From: Rhyzopertha dominica
Taxonomy: Eukaryota; Arthropoda; Insecta; Coleoptera; Bostrichidae
Assembly (NCBI GenBank): GCA_025024175.1
Contig: QCXZ01000003.1
Coordinates: forward strand, 33,752,257 to 33,816,256
DNA: 64,000 nt
Reading direction: 5' to 3'
Made by a program: the position numbers and the translations under genes. Shown piece by piece: positions 9,765-21,110 of this stretch. Numbering within the stretch: position 1 is the first letter of the stretch; each line of letters starts with the position of its first letter. The notes under the pieces were generated by a model, which was not told the DNA's origin, ran no database searches, and saw only the letters and a program-made list of their open reading frames with translations.

Positions 9765-10800
9765 TCGAAGGAGGGAGGTACGAGGAATTGAATGCATTAT
9801 ATTGTCGCATCGTACATTGTGATTCGGCAATGCAAGATCTGTCGGGCAGAAGGGAATGCACAGTTACATTAACAAAGTGTTGCATTTATTTGTTAGATGG
9901 ACAGACCCAGTGTGTAGCACTGAATTTATTTTGATTTATGTTTCGAAGCCAAGTGCAGAAGTTATGTATTGCCAGTCAAGACCAGCAGACAACCGGCAGT
10001 GCCAAACCTACCTGGCATTAAAAGTTTCCAATTTAAATTGAGCAGCTGTATCACCAGATGGTAGGTTTTTCTAACAAGTCCATGTGCAAGGCGGTGGATA
10101 CGCGCCTATTGCATTGTATAGGTTATAAATGTTTCGACAATGCAAGAAGCGGATGCAGAGTTACATTAACAAAGTATTGAAATTAGTTGTTAGGACCGAG
10201 TGCATTAACTAATGGTCGACACATCTTTCGAAGCCAGCTGCAGAGGTCAAGTATTGCTTTGTATAAAAAGGCTAATGCCTTCAGTGCCATCTAAGCGGAA
10301 CTGCGAGCTAGGCGGTGAATAACTGTTATAGACCCCGGCCCAGTCCAGGTTCCTATCNATGACATNGGAGAAGCTACTCCGTAAGCATAAAGAATTCAAT
10401 CATTTGCCCTGGTCAATCCACTCCCACCCTACGACCGGTTTCGCGCTGTTGGTGCTCATCAGGCAGAGGTAGAGAATAAATTGACCACGACAGTCCATCA
10501 GCCCGCACGCTGCCTCTGTACCCCTGCCTGATGAGCCCCAACAGCTCGAAACTAGTGGTAGGGTGGGCAGATGATTTACTATAAGTATTGCCTTGTATAA
10601 CGTATTATTATGAAAATGCAAGACCCTCCAGGCAATAGGGCATACCAAATTCCATTAACAATTTTGGATTTATTTATTGGATCGATCGAGTGTTTCACCT
10701 AAAGGTCGACTTGTCTTTCGAAGCCTTATTGCAAAGGTGTTTATTACGTTGTCTAAACAAGCCATTGGTAGTGCGTAATATAAGGCTTTTATTTAAATTA
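9765..10800. repeat. Diverged ~300-bp satellite, block 3 (interrupted)
   Basis: From about 9765 the array resumes with 'GATTCGGCAATGCAAGATC', 'TTACATTAACAAAGTGTTG', 'TTTCGAAGCCAAGTGCAG', 'GACAACCGGCAGTGCC' and 'CACCAGATGGTAGG'. It then starts a second unit ('GGCGGTGGATACGCG' at about 10092, 'TTTCGACAATGCAAG'). After an interruption by a hairpin element at about 10280-10576, a third partial unit runs to about 10780 ('TTTCGAAGCC', 'GTCTAAACAAGCC'). Equivalent words are about 290-310 bp apart. Confidence 0.65.
10398..10576. repeat. Fold-back (hairpin) element
   Basis: The left arm contains 'CCACCCTACGACCGGTTTCG' and 'GCTCATCAGGCAGAGG'. The right arm contains their near reverse complements 'GCCTGATGAGCCCC' and 'CGAAACTAGTGGTAGGGTGG'. 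The left arm carries 14 extra bases ('TGGTCAATCCACTC') missing on the right. A copy of the left half is found at 46588-46684, so this is a dispersed family. It interrupts the satellite. Confidence 0.65.
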
Positions 10801-11959
10801 ATAATTTACTTTAAAAAGAAAGAGAGACAGCATTTTGGACCAAAGATGGCGACTGCGAATATTCACCTTTATTTTTAACCTACCTACCCTATCGACACTG
10901 GTGGTTGGCTTATTACATGGTGTCCATCTTTTTTCGTCGGTCAAGGTCTCTGCGACTAGAGACTAGCGTGTAGCCGTGCGGTATAGTTTGTGCTTGAGCA
11001 CTGGCAGCGTTGTGGACTAGCGACAAGTAGGGTCCGATACATAGCGCTGATGTCGCGAAGCGCGCTTTTTCAAATGCGACAACTAATATTTTTCCTATAT
11101 TTGCCAATCGATGTGAACAAAATAAAAAAGTCGGTTATATGCAAACACCCTATTGTTCTGTATTTTTTTAAAGTCTAGTGGAATATCTAATATTAGGATT
11201 GCTACTTCTAAAGGTACTAATTTGGCATATTTTATTTGTTTTGCGGGTTTGCTAAGATTGCCTGTATCGTTACAAAATTATTTTAAAAACGTCAGTCATT
11301 AACACTAATTACACAAAACATACTTTTTAAATTTGAAACTAAGAATGCGTTGATTCGAATGTAGAAACTTAAGCGTCTATAACTTCTTAATTATGAAAGA
11401 AACGAGTCGCAAACTAAAATCATCTATGGTAGAACCAAGACCTGAGATTCTGTCACAAATAGCCAGTTTTGTATTTCATATGATATTTAAGCTCCTACTG
11501 CAAAATAGATATTTTAAGTTCTACGACTGATTTACGTTTTACGTCAATTACTTGGAGGATTCGAAAAATATGCGTGTGAAAAAAGTAATTTGAAAACTAG
11601 CTTCATATGATTGAATAATAATTTTTTATTACATTACCAGTTTGGTTTTGGAACTAACTACGCTTGAGAACACTACCCGAATAACAACTATTATATACTT
11701 CATTTGATTTAACTGCTTCGTATTTTGAATGGAAGATTATTTTTTATAACCATAACCATAACCATATCGTGGGAGCAAGGGATTCATGTTGAGACACGTA
11801 TTCTGCTACCGATAAATTGTTTTTAAAATTATTTTGTATTTGAATTGAATATAAAATGTTCATGCGTGAATCTAGTATAGCAAGTAAAATAAGTATAAAA
11901 ATGAACAAATTATGAGTGTTTATATATAACTATATAGCACTAGGATCGAGAAGCATCAT
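10801..11959. other. Unassigned spacer downstream of SELENBP
   Basis: This is AT-rich sequence with no gene that I can support. It contains the presumed 3' UTR of the minus-strand SELENBP gene next to 11959, and a GC-richer patch near 10845-11070 of unknown nature. Confidence 0.35.
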
Positions 11960-14361
11960 TCAGTCGGCAGCAAGCCAGATATCGGAAGTACAGTCACCAC
12001 CAGGATACCTAAAAATAAGTAATTTAATAGATCTATTGCTTCACCGAGTTGGGGCACCATTACCTCATTTCATGTGCTAGTAGTGGACCATCTGGTCCTT
12101 GACCAAAATCGACCAGAAAATCTTTATCGAGGGTCAAACCACCGTTTTCTGTATCAACATCCAGTTTTAACATAGTACAACCATTAGCGACTAGATCTGG
12201 GTAAAACTGTTTATCCCAAGGGGAAAAAACGCTTTGAGTGACGTATAACCTTTTACCGTCGAGCGAAAGCATTATCATTTGGGGAGAACCGTAGATTCGT
12301 CTGCCTTTCACATATACAGGTTCTGGTGGAGCACTAAGTTCTGAATCTTCTAAGACCTGTACTTTTGAACCATTTACGACCATTCCTCCCAAAAATATTT
12401 GCCCTAGAAAATATTTATATATATTTTATAAAATGTAACCTAGTGAATGCAGTTGACTTCATAGATCTAGGGAAATTGTATTGTAATACATCAGGTACAA
12501 CAATAATTATTGTACAGGCAAAAAGTTTGTACGTAATAATATAAAGGGCAAGCTTGTGAATTTCATTCAGGGTTAAAAGCATGTGTATGTAAGAAATAGG
12601 TACTCAGCAAAAAATAATCATACTAATGTTGTTATATCAACGGAATACAAGGACAACGAGAAAAAAATCAATTTTAAGTAAAATTTACTGAGCAAATACA
12701 AAAGACGTCGAGATATGAAATAAAATAGTTATTGGGGATATTTAAGTCAAAGTCAGGACAAAGTCAGCGCAGACAGTATGGCATAGAACTGGTTTTGCTT
12801 ATATACCAAAGGCTTAGTATGATGCTAGTAGTAAGTAGTAGTGCTATCTGCACTAGACCTAAACTACACTGATGAGCTGTAACAACAGCAAAACAGATCT
12901 GTCTGTTGTTAGTTGCGGTGCAGGCAGCATAGCATAGATTAATGGTACTCCACTAGTAGTGGAGCGCATGAAAAATTATGATTATCATATAAATTAATGA
13001 AAGTGAAGAAGGACCTACAGCTAATGATGTCTAAAGAATGGAGGTAAAATAATCGAGGTACATTTTGTATATTGCATACCATTCCAAATTTAATTACTCA
13101 CCTGTTAATTTTGGATTCCTGCGGTCAGTAATATCGTATTGTCTTACATCTCCATGTAGCCAATTTCCAAAGTACAAGTACTTATCATCAAGAGAAATAA
13201 CTATGTCTGTTATCATCCCTGAAAAATCAACGTCTTTTGCTGTTATATGAGGTCTCTTTTATCCCTTACCTTGTATGTAGTCATCGATCCATCCTGAAAC
13301 CTTTTTAGGTTTAACATCTATAACCTTTTCAGCGCCCCAAGTACCATCTCCCTTTAAAAAAAATCTGAATACGTTAGCATTCACGGCACACCCAACATAA
13401 CCTTGGCTTTCTTTCGGGTTATGCAAAAATCTGATTTCAAGGGGTGCAATACCGTCTAACCCCAGATCAATGGTTTGAAGTAACTTTCTTTTCGACCACG
13501 AGTAGAAATTAAGAGATCTACCATAATCTTTGCTAACAGCGTCCTCAGGTTTGAAGCCTCTTTTAAAAATCTTGGGAGTGCCCCATTCAGAAGCAACTAG
13601 CACGTCAAAGTACGGTTGATACCAGAAGTCATAACCGAATCCAGCAGTCTTGCCAACAGTNCAAGTTCCTTTTAGACAATGTTATTTCAATTAACAAAAT
13701 TAGAAGAAAAAGAAACAAATAATTTTAGTTTGCTACCTTTTGCTTTTAGGGTCTCTCCATCAATAAGGATGAAGTCCCCTTTAGCGTTGCCTTCCTTATC
13801 TCCCATGGTTGATATCATCATGTCTCCTGTAGGAAGGCAATGAGTAGTATGAGGAGTTGAACAATCAAAGCCTTGCATTTCCGACGCTTCTATGACTTTT
13901 AAAAGTTTAGGTGCCCTTGGATCACTGCCAGTGTCTACTACGTAAACTCTATCAGATCCAAGCGCAGGAAGAATGAGCTTATCCCTTTTCGGACTATCAC
14001 AACAGCTATCTGCGCAATAGCAGCTGGAGCAGGTATTCCAGCCGCTGTGATGAAGTTCATCGTTTAACCTTCCTGTACGTAATCTGTGGATAATCTACGA
14101 GAACAAAATAAGCAGACTGAACTCGTAGATTAAAACGAAAAGATTACTTGACAATACGTTGGAGAAGATGGATCAACATCAACGGTGGCTAATAAGTCTG
14201 ATTTTCCGTTTCTAGCATCAGGTTGTATGCAAACTACGTACATTAAGGTCTCTCGTGGACCTTTCATAGCCTCCAATGGCGTAGCGTATCCGGGACCTTA
14301 GAAGTACACCCATTAGCGTTAGAATATATAAGCGTTTAGAGGACTTACCTCCTTTAACCAT
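11960..14361 (-). CDS. SELENBP1: Selenium-binding protein / methanethiol oxidase (SELENBP1 family), seven exons
   Basis: A complete gene of 474 codons can be assembled from seven exons: 14361-14349, 14296-14148, 14094-13737, 13668-13270, 13218-13102, 12403-12064 and 12008-11960. All introns are GT-AG and phases agree. Five introns are 51-68 bp and one is 698 bp. Family hallmarks in order are '[16 protein letters not shown]', '[13 protein letters not shown]', '[14 protein letters not shown]', '[12 protein letters not shown]', '[14 protein letters not shown]', '[11 protein letters not shown]'-like '[11 protein letters not shown]', '[20 protein letters not shown]', '[17 protein letters not shown]', 'WDKQFYPDL' and the C-terminus '[11 protein letters not shown]'. 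Length matches the human protein (472 aa). Family members are cytosolic beta-propeller enzymes that oxidise methanethiol, using metal-binding His residues. One N at 13661 falls in a Trp-like codon. The start at 14361 is the nearest ATG; the frame stays open further upstream, so a longer N-terminus is possible. Confidence 0.93.
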
Positions 14362-15841
14362 GATGAAGGCGCTGTAACCACCGACTACTTTAGAACTAAC
14401 AGATGCATTGTATGCTTGCGAACACAAAGACCAGCGTCGATAGCAGCTTCGTTCGTTTGACCATTGACCTCGTGACCTTGATAAATTCTTGTTTACTCCT
14501 CTCGCAATCACGATATGACTTAACATTTATTGTTAATTGAGGGTTGTGTAAAAGCAATAATTATATTCAGATATAAGGATTTTATTGGTTTATTATACAA
14601 TCTGTCTTATCATGGTCTGTTGAGTTATGAATTTCCATTGATTTCGTTCTTAGAAACCATTATGTACTCTTTAGCTTCCATAGTTTCGTTTGATTTGTCT
14701 TTTGTAATACCACCTGATAATTGGGCTTAAATGAGAAAATATCTACATTTTCAACAACTGATTTATCTCGAGTAATGCAACTAACAATAAGTCCAACGAT
14801 TATAACCAAACAACATCCAATCACAGCAAACCAGTAGTAAGAAATCCGGAATAACCAAAATACATTACTATCAGCTGGTACATTACTAAAAGAAAAGTGA
14901 TTATTGATAAATGATATGCTACAACAAAAGATAAACTTACGATGGCATTTCGGTTACCAACGTTATATTACTGAAGTTATCACAACCCCTCGTAGAGGTA
15001 GGTTTCATGGGATGATGGAGTTGTTTATTCATAAGAGATCTTTGGAAACCCACAAGCATGCCAGTCATGCATATTAATGATGTGATTCCTCCATACAATG
15101 CACCCTATTAAAGATAATGTACAATTCACGTCAAAGACAACGTGTCAGTTAAACCTTTGCATTTGCGGATTTAAAGAGCATTCCCAAAGTAAAAAGTCCC
15201 AAAAGCGGCCCACAAGTCATTCCATAGAAGCTGAGACTGATTTGTAAAACTCCGCCTAACCCTTCTATCACAAAAATCAGAATGAAACAAAATAGACCCA
15301 CCACTACCACGATGCCCTTCATGATATTGTTCGCTTGTGTTTGCGTTACTTGCTGCCTTCTCCTTTCTAAGGCAGGAAGGATGAAATCTTCATATATAGT
15401 GCCAGCCAGTGTATTTAGGTTAGCTGACAAAGTACTAAAGCAAACATACAAAAAAAGTTACGTATATACTTAAGATGCCAAATTGAGAGTCGTTCTTTTA
15501 AAGTTCTTTACGTCATGCTATAATATTTTTATTTATACAGGAATTTTCTTTAATAGAATATCTTGTGTATTATTGCATTTTAATTCCATGTTGAATTTCA
15601 TTTAATGTTAGCGTAATCTTACGTACAAAAGTAAAATTTAAGCGTCAGCAGGTCGATAAATAAAACAATCCTTTTACTTCTTTTTTTTGTAAAAATCACA
15701 AATTCTTAATCAAATTTCACGAAACGTGGCAGCTTTGCGGTAAGGTAACCGACGGAGCTGTTTTTATCCCTCTGTTTCGTGAATTTCGCTTATAATATGT
15801 ATTGAGGAACTTAGTAATAAATTAAAAAAGAACACTCAATA

Positions 15842-15963
15842 GGGCCGGTTGCACAAAGGTGGAAGTTAATTCAGTTTAATCCGCGGCCGATGCCTAGCAA
15901 CGTCATGAATCCGGTGTTCTGATTAAACCCGGATCAAATTTAATCCATGTTTGTGCAACCGGG
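15842..15963. mobile_element. Short MITE with 'CCGGTTGCACAAA' ends
   Basis: The left end reads GGCCGGTTGCACAAAGG and the right end is the reverse complement (TTTGTGCAACCGGG). Weaker inverted similarity continues inward for about 30 bp ('GTGGA..TTAAT'). The element is 122 bp, has no coding frame and lies in the 2.8-kb intron of the transporter gene. Such 'GGTTGCACAAA' ends are common in insect MITEs. Confidence 0.65.
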
Positions 15964-18236
15964 TCATATAATTTTGCGTTGTTGTTACCGCTCGTTAAAG
16001 TCGGACACCTGTTTTTCACAAATAAGGCAACAACACTCATTAAATCTTAGTCTTAGGCCGCGTCTGCTTTTTTTGGAATAGGGTCGGCGTCATTAGGACA
16101 GCAATAAGGAGTATGGAATATGGCACAAACCCAACCCAACAGACGCAGTCTAACCCAAACATACTCAGATTTCAATCTAACTCTGGCCGCGTAAGCTTAC
16201 GTTTTTAAAACACTCATTAAAGTAACACTGTATTACATGGTAAAGTGTAATGATTTTCAACCTGTTTATGTTGGTCATCTAAGTAACAGACTAAAGGAAC
16301 ACAGAAGTGATACAGCAAATCGAAATTTGTAATTTATGTAATTTAATTTTTCGATATGTCCTGGTTTATTTACTAAATAATTGTCTAATTTTTTTCAATT
16401 CTTTTTTTTAAATTACCTTGTAGTGTAGTATTCCATGTATGCATGATTATTCTGTGGTATAATAGTAATGCTCCTGTATTTTTAGGTAATAGTTTGCCAC
16501 TAAATTGAGCATTGTTATTCGTAGAAGGACGTTAACAACTTTTAGGCCATTTATCAACAACTGCACTTGATTAAATTGATTCTGTGCAATTGCAAAGTAA
16601 CCAGCATACCATATAGCCAAACATGAAAACAATTAATTACTAGTCTGTATGTTGGTAAATTTGATAAAACTGACTACAGATCGAATAGGTAAATCCAATT
16701 TATGCAATTATACCAGACCAAACAGTTTAGTTATCGTATCTAATCTTATTTACAATTGTACTATGATAAATGTATAGATAAAGTTTATCCAGTTAGTGCA
16801 AGACCTTTTAAATAACACAAACTTAGATGAAGATGATATCATGAAACTTGCAGGATTCTTGTGATTGTGTTAATAAGAAATACTACAAGCAAGATGATGT
16901 TTAAAAGTAAAAATTTAGGATGGCAATGCCATCTGTCAGCATTACACTGACATGATGACAAAGCCACCTAGCTGCCTTAACGGGTACTACTTCCTAAAGG
17001 AAGTGACCTGTAGCTTGACAAATTGGCATGCAACTGCATACTTCAATTTGACAGCAGGCCCCCACGGCATTTTAAAATGATGTTTAGCTAATATTTTCAT
17101 GAATTATTTTGAAACACAACTATTATTTGAGAACAAAATTCGGGAAAATGTAAGATTAATACAATTTTGGTTTCCTTTGTTTATAACATACTGTTTTTTT
17201 GGAACTGAGACAGTAAAAAACTACATAATCTTTTTGACATTATTAATAGTTTACACGACAATATCCATTTTAAGCATGCAGTTGTGAATCACTGCGGTAC
17301 AAACTTTTTAGATCTAAATTCTAAATCTAAACAGTAAAATTAACTTTAGCATTTATTACCGACCAACTCAGACAATATTACCTCTATAACTTGCCATTCC
17401 GATAGACNTAGACTTGATACCTTTGGNCAGAATAAAATTTAACCAAGAACTAAACTGATTAAACAAGTTACTTCAATAACAGATTGATAATGAACGATTT
17501 AATAATAACATTTTGAAATAGGAAAACTACAAAAGTTGAAATACAGAAACTATAGGTATTGGGATATTTCAAGAGCTAACTGTCAGTTGGAGCATAATAC
17601 CATATTATTGCCCGATTAATGATTATAATTTTCTTGAATGCTATAGGTTTCAATATAACATTTCAGTCTAATGGTAACGTTACACAGCTTTTACAAAACA
17701 AAGCTAAATTTAATATTTTAGAAAAGAATGGAGTGTGCAGTCCAAGTTGTAAGTTGCGGAAATTGTGAAGCGATGGTTTGCTATTAGTTTAACGAACCAA
17801 CATTTGAAATTATGAACTGGAACCACGCCAAAGCTTAGGTTACCTGTATTAGTTAACAACTGAAACTGAATTCTTCAGAGAATTAAAAAATGCAATATTA
17901 CACAGCACATTTTGTTTAAGTTAACTTAGGTAGCTCACAGAGAAATAGAATACCCAGTACCTGCAAATAAACATCATTTTCTACATTTGTTTGCTGCACT
18001 ACCTTTTTTTTGTAAAACCAGTAGTGAGTTCGTTGATTTGGGATGGGGACCGAATAATAAAACTATTCTCGTCGACGTTTGGGAGCCCTTTGTTCCTTTA
18101 TCACACATACATTCTAATAATTAAAATCAAACAGCAGCATCTCGGCAACACCTTTTTTATTATACAGTCCCCATCTCAAATAACGCCTAGCGTAACGGAA
18201 GAATGACTCTGCGGGCACTTTGTATTTAAGGAATAC
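15964..18236. other. Remainder of the 2.8-kb transporter intron
   Basis: This is AT-rich intronic sequence with no exon or named repeat that I can support. A GC-richer patch at 16055-16200 and another at 16918-17060 look like old inserted repeats, but I could not find their ends. Confidence 0.4.
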
Positions 18237-19508
18237 CTTAATGCAGTACTAAACACTCCGGAAATGAACAGTCCCGGTAACCCAAATATATGCCCAGCGA
18301 CATCCAAGACGTAATAGGGAAGTAGCTGATCCTTTCGATGGATGAGGCCGGCCTTTAGTGGATCGCAGTCAGCGTAATGTGCATACATTATGAGTCCTGA
18401 ATAACAACTAATAGATTTAGTGATAATAACACCACTTCCAAAAATCACAACAGATCTGAAACAAAAATATGAGCACAAATCACAATGCTTATCCATTATC
18501 TAACCGCTTAGCAGCACTTAGGGATGGAACTGCCAAGAATCGCTGTATAGATGAAGGATTGACTCCCAGATTGGCCACCCACATAACTGTCATCCCCACG
18601 GAAACACTCCAAAATGTTGCTCTTACAGTAGGATCAAGATCGAAACTGCAATAAATGGGATAACTAAATAAGTATGTCTTGCACATTATTAAAATAAATA
18701 CTTGAATTTAGTCCTGTCACCTGCTTCAGCAATCTTCCATATATTAGCAAATCCACCTGCTGAATATATTCCTAATCCAAAAACCGTAGCCATTGAAGCT
18801 ATTGTTACCATAAATTGCAGAGTATCGGTCCATACTACAGCTTTCAGACCTCCAATTGTGTATAAAAGATACAGATAGCACAAACGACAGGCGCTATATG
18901 GTGAACATTCAGTCCTGAAACTAAACACAACAAGTTGAAGCACTTGTCACGTGAAATCCCTCATACCTTGGTTAAGAGCAAGTGCAGGTATATAAATAAT
19001 TATAGGAATGTGCAGAACTGTGCTTATCACGTAAATTAAACTTGCCACCTTCCGAACGTTCTTATCGAATCGTATTTCTAGGTATTCATAACTGCTTATG
19101 TTCAGTTCATAAAAGACGGGTAAATATACGTAATTATAATAATACTACATAAAAAGCTGATAAAGCGCAAGCCCAGTATTGTATACCAAAGTAGTAAATC
19201 TGAAGGTACTCCCAGTAAGGTAACACCTGAGAGGTGACTGCAAAGAAGTAAGTTTCCAGGTTCATTAGTGTATCTATGCAGTAAATGGATACCTTGCAAT
19301 TAAAGACATGGCGATGGGAAATATCTTCATCGTCCTTCCGCCAGTATGTACTCTTCAGCTGTTTCCTGTTTCTTAAAAAACCAAAATACACTCCCACTGC
19401 AGCGCTGACACCAAACATAAGTGAAAATAAAGTGTAGTCTATCCATGTAAATTGATGCGTTAATAAATCTGGTCCAGTTGAATCTGTAGCGAATGAAATA
19501 TTTGCCAT

Positions 19509-20483
19509 TTTACTTTCGTTAACACTGCACGAACTGGGACTAAACGTACGTATTCTTTGTAGTTTTGCATATATAAGTAAGTCAAAGAAGACGTATTTAA
19601 TCCAAGAATAAATAAAATACGATAATGCGGTTACATCTTGCTTTGAGAAATATTGCGAAATTATTAGTTTTAGATACATATGACAGTAACAGTTCTGATA
19701 TATATGTAGAATATAAAAAAGAACTCCCAGTCGTAAATGGAAAAGGTATGAAACTCTACAGCTGGGAAACGCAGACATTTTAAAGAAACCAAATGCTTGA
19801 TTTTGTACAAAAAATTTCCACATGCTATATTGTTACACGAACAATGATATCTATAGTAATACGCAAAACTCAACAAATGTTGGTTTTGTTAAGATATATT
19901 AGAGTCCTTATCACCAAACCGATTGTCAAGTATCGTAGCTTTATATTCGGCATTTGCAAAGTAAATATACATATACAATTCCGTCATTGTTTAATTTATG
20001 ATTTGAACATAACGTATATAAAAAATCTACACTTTGAAACGCTCATGAAATTTAAAGTTTAGTATACTTTCTTCTAATTCTAATTAACAATTAAAAAATA
20101 TATTAATCTATGTTTAAAGGTAGAAAACAACCCATCTTGTGGGATTCCCCATGTACATATACCAGTTTTACGCGATTCTTTCGCAATGCCTTGAAACAAC
20201 AGTTCCACTTTTAAAGATAGTATTGTTTAACTATTAAGGCAGTGTTTACTTGAAGCGCAGGTCAGTAAGCAGTGTATAGGTAAGATGAGGGCGGGATATA
20301 AACAAAAAGTACATAGTTTTCTTAAGATGTTTAAGGTACGGTTGATACGTTGATTTTTTATTGAAGTTTGGATAATTAGAAACTCTGGTTTATAAAAAAA
20401 TATTCCTAACTTACGAATTTGATTCCTTAGGCCAACCCTGTCGCCATTATTCAGCCCGTTTTGGAACCCAGTTTTAGTAACTT
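19509..20483. other. Unassigned sequence upstream of the transporter gene
   Basis: It probably contains the transporter's promoter and 5' UTR on the minus strand. I see no defined promoter element and no coding exon. The sequence ends at an assembly gap. Confidence 0.35.
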
Positions 20484-20583
20484 NNNNNNNNNNNNNNNNN
20501 NNNNNNNNNNNNNNNNNNNNNNNNNNNNNNNNNNNNNNNNNNNNNNNNNNNNNNNNNNNNNNNNNNNNNNNNNNNNNNNNNNN
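20484..20583. other. Assembly gap (100 Ns)
   Basis: Exactly 100 N characters form a scaffold gap, probably of arbitrary length. A satellite array begins directly on its right side, so the gap may be a collapsed or unassembled part of that array. Confidence 0.98.
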
Positions 20584-21110
20584 AGAAGACGTAAGACCCC
20601 TTAAGCGTGGCACATTGCCTTAATCGTCTCGCGGTGAAGATGTCGAAATTTGACGTTTCGAGAAATCATAGAAGACGCAAGAACTCCCAAAAACGGTACA
20701 TTGCCGCAACCGTCTCTCTGTGAGGATGTCGCAAATCGAAGATTCGAGAGTCATGGAACATTCTGAAAAATTCATCAGCTCACGAACGAACCCCTAAAAG
20801 TGTGACACATTGTCTCATCGCCTCACTGTAGAAGTATCGAATCTCGACGTATGGAGAATACCATGGAACATTCTGGAAATTTATAAGTGGTCGAAAGGAC
20901 CCCTGCAAGTGGCACACTGCCGTAGCCGTCTCGCGGTGGAAATGTCAATAATTGACTTCGAGAGTCATAGAACATTCTGAAAATTCTTCAGCAGACAAAA
21001 GAACCCTTAAGAGTGGCACATTGCCTTAACAGTTTCGCTGTGAGGATGACGAAATGTAATGGGTATTATAGACCATTTAATGGAAGATGAAAGGGAACTC
21101 ATAAGTGTGG
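20584..21110. repeat. Tandem satellite, unit about 85-115 bp, five to six diverged copies
   Basis: Copies start near 20584, 20669, 20783, 20894, 20999 and 21088. Each has a core like 'GTGGCACATTGCCTTAA' followed by 'CGTCTCGCGGTGA.GATGTCG', 'GACTTCGAGAGTCATGGAAC' and 'ATTCTGAAAATTC'. The first copy is shorter because it lacks the last block. Divergence between copies is considerable. The array abuts the 100-N gap and may extend into it. Confidence 0.8.

Larger units (their letters stand above)
14660..19508 (-). pseudogene. SLC5-family sodium/solute symporter, eight exons, frameshifted in its 5' exons
   Basis: Eight exons with GT-AG borders are visible: 19508-19293, 19237-18967, 18914-18702, 18645-18505, 18455-18237, 15434-15155, 15104-14941 and 14885-14660. 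They total about 577 codons, the usual SLC5 length. Marks include 'WIDYTLFSLMFGVSAAVGVYFGF', 'MKIFPIAMSLIA', 'SGVTLLGVPS', '[17 protein letters not shown]', 'GGLKAVVWTDTLQFMV', 'NPSSIQRFLAVPS', 'GLPGLFISGVFSTAL' and 'STLSANLNTLAGTIYEDF'. It most resembles the multivitamin/monocarboxylate transporter branch of plasma-membrane Na+ symporters; the substrate is not inferable. The frame must shift at least five times: in a T run near 19381, near 19321, near 19212, near 19135 and near 18858. The five 3' exons read cleanly. Either the gene is dying or the assembly has local indels. Confidence 0.8.

Noticed and set aside
16055..16200. GC-richer patch with 'GGCCGCGTCTGC' and 'CTGGCCGCGTAAGC', considered as MITE ends
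   Set aside because: The inverted match is only a few bases and no target duplication is seen.
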